Source of the DNA: Mangifera indica
Lineage: Eukaryota; Streptophyta; Magnoliopsida; Sapindales; Anacardiaceae
Direction of reading: 5' to 3'
DNA: 64,000 nt
Assembly (NCBI RefSeq): GCF_011075055.1
Contig: NC_058143.1
Span: 18,240,930 to 18,304,929, forward strand
Notes under the pieces: generated by a model
What the model saw: the letters and a program-made list of their open reading frames with translations, nothing else
Told to the model about the DNA's origin: nothing
The model's database searches: none
In this document: positions 61,856 through 64,000 of the stretch, one piece after another
Numbering within the stretch: the first letter of the stretch is position 1
Layout: each line of letters begins with the position of its first letter
Translations under genes and position numbers: made by a program

Positions 61856-61859
61856 CGCC

Positions 61860-64000
61860 TGAGACAAAGAGTAATGAGAGTGGGGAAGACTGGAAGAGAG
61901 AGGAAGAAGGAGAGACGAGAGGTGAAATGTGGTTGATGTAATTGAAAGAAGAATTTAGGTATTTGGGTTTGAGCCGAGCGTGTGAGAGAGTCCAAGTCAA
62001 AGAGACAGAGATGGACATAAGATTAGAAAGAGAGTTGTTTGTTTTATTGTTTATCAACAGGGATTGGGTGGGGACTACCTGGGGGAAGGCTGAATGATTG
62101 TGATGGATGGATGCTGGCTGGCTTCTACTTCACTCCTTTTTCAAATGCTGTTATTTACCACCATTCCTTCATTTACTGGTTTACCATTTGGATTTTACGT
62201 TTTTACACTGAGAACTCTTTTTCTTGTGTACGTGCGTTGTGTTTGGTTCCTTGGAAAGGAAATGTAAAATGGTTAACCAGAAAGTCAAAGTTTTCCTGTT
62301 GACTCTCAAATGGTCTGATTTTATAGGGGAATTGAGCAGTTGAATAAATTAGGGCTGGACCCAATTTGAATTTACTTAGATTGGATAACCAATTTAATTC
62401 AATTTAGCTTGATTCAACTCATGAGTTGATAAATAATTTGATTCGATTCAGTTTGAACTAGACTCTTAACTCAATTCAAATTATGTTAAGTAGTTATTAA
62501 AACGATATTATTTTGTAAATAAATCACTGATTCAAATCATAAATTTGAGTTAAAATTGAATCAAATAATTTTTATTTAAATTAAATTAAAATCATCTTTA
62601 ATTTTGGTTTGATGAACTCCAACTAAATTATTTTCTATTCAAATCAAATTTGAACAAAGAAATATTCGAATTCAACTCAATTTGCATCAACCCCTAGTTG
62701 AATTGAGAAAATTAAAACTGTATTTATTCAATACAAATCAATTTAGACGAATAAAGTTTTGAGAGTGTAAACGTTGTTAACAAGGGAAAAGAGGGGTGTC
62801 GAGGGGGGTGGGACGAGAACTTCTGGAGTGAAGCCCTAACACCAAGCCTACTATTGTTTAATACAAGCCCTCTTACTTTCACCGGGCCCCCATTTCCATA
62901 CAAACATATACTACAAAACGTTCCTTCTTTTTCTTTTCATTTTTTGTTGGGTAGTATTTAAGGCAAAACGACTGACTGACTGGGCCAGGAATTCAGGTTC
63001 AGCACCTACGTGAAGGTGGCTGCCTGCCTCGCCTGCTCAACTCATGTGCGTTTCCTATGGCGACCGCCCAGAAAAAAGACCATATTATCAACTTAACTTC
63101 ACTGTTTCCCTCTGGAGACACCCCCAAATTTGGCTTCTTTATTACGTTTTCAGTCCTGTTTAATGTTTTTTTCTTTCTTTTTAAAAGATAATTGAGTAGA
63201 AAACATACAATAATCATGTAAAAATTGTTCAGGGGACTGCTCACAATAAGTGGGCCTGAGTGGGACAGAAAAAAGTCCAGAAGGCCAGGCTAAGAGGCCT
63301 ATGATTGACCCATTTTTGGCCCCCTGATTTGAACAAATGGGGCTGGAAGAGAGACAACCACCAGAGGATTAAAAAACAACCATTGCTTTCAAGTCATCGG
63401 GATCGGAAACTAGAAAGGGACATTTCAATTTTACGGCACCTTCATTGTTATTAGGCAAGTTAAAATTTCAAATAGGATAAAAACTGAATTTTAACTTTTA
63501 CCAGTTTTATTAATCTTTTGTATTATCTAATCTTTAGATTTTTTTTTAACTGTATTTCAATTTTCAAATATAGCATTTTAAAATAATATTACCACTTTAT
63601 GTGACAACTTGACCAAATTTTAGTGAGAATTAAATTACTGTCAATGAAAAATATGAAGAGATTATATAAATAAAAAAGTAAATAATAAAATTGAATATTA
63701 TATATATATATTTTTTTACTTTTTGTGTGTAAAAATAAAATAGTGCAGAAAATATATAAAGTCTGAACTCAACGAAACCTAAATTTCTGCTAGATGAGAT
63801 ATTTTTTAACCCCACTAACACTTGCATGGCTCGAAAAGCAATTAAAAAAATAATTAAGTCCACTAAACGCTCCGATAATAATAATTACTTGTCTAAAACA
63901 AGGCAGGCAGGTGATTACGTGGCAGCGTAGGGAGCATCGTTGCTCCTAAAGGACTCCTAAACAAGGCAAAGCACAGGCGCCGCGGACATTCTCTCTTTCT
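61860..64000. other. intergenic, promoter of EPFL and unassigned right end
   Basis: No gene seen. 62336-62700 is a decayed element made of caaattcaactc-type repeats, with ends tagggctggac and, reversed, taggggttgatg. The possible target duplications GTTGAATA and GTTGAATT match at 7 of 8 bases but do not abut the ends cleanly. The last 100 bases are GC-richer with ACGTGGC at 63917-63923 and could be the promoter of a gene beyond the edge. Confidence 0.4.

Overview
The window is nuclear DNA of a dicotyledonous plant. The evidence is the large AT-rich intergenic space, GT-AG introns at positions typical of plant families, and plant-only genes: chlorophyllase, a type III polyketide synthase, an IQ67-domain protein, a FORKED1/VAN3-binding protein, an EPF-like peptide and a SULTR3 transporter. 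I cannot name the species. No ribosomal RNA, convincing tRNA, CRISPR array or autonomous transposon is visible. All exon boundaries below were set by hand from splice sites plus uninterrupted reading frame.

Layout: an LRR-extensin-like gene starts at 238 and runs off the left edge (-). Then come chlorophyllase (2446-4318, -), a BAX-inhibitor/LIFEGUARD membrane protein (5498-7408, +) and a FORKED1-like vascular patterning protein (8531-11589, -). About 8.6 kb follows with no convincing gene. After it come a GPI-type EGF-like protein (20210-21860, -) and a RING-H2 protein (24144-26635, -) whose long intron holds a hAT-type insertion. A repeat-rich gap with Mutator-type miniature elements leads to an IQD gene (32586-34347, +) and a type III polyketide synthase (35922-37209, -). 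About 8.5 kb of repeats precedes a SULTR3 transporter (45753-49227, +). Then come a TPR co-chaperone-like gene (51716-56024, -) facing an RNA polymerase III subunit RPC9 gene (57052-58371, +), and an EPF-like peptide gene (61473-61855, -).

The genes are independent single-copy-looking units; no gene cluster or operon-like pathway is present. The points most worth a second look are these. (1) Two genes are each one base out of frame: the sulfate transporter just before its conserved C-terminal tail, in a T-run, and the RING protein just before its RING finger. (2) The polyketide synthase keeps Cys-His-Asn but has T197G and F265I (chalcone synthase numbering), which argues against plain chalcone synthase. 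(3) RPC9 carries an in-frame 33-base minisatellite that adds an acidic tail. (4) Three related non-autonomous Mutator-like elements carry 9-base target duplications, one perfect. (5) A hAT-like insertion lies in the RING gene intron. (6) There is a short upstream ORF in the transporter leader. I found no clear evidence of an entirely new biological system, and several findings are repeat or assembly questions.
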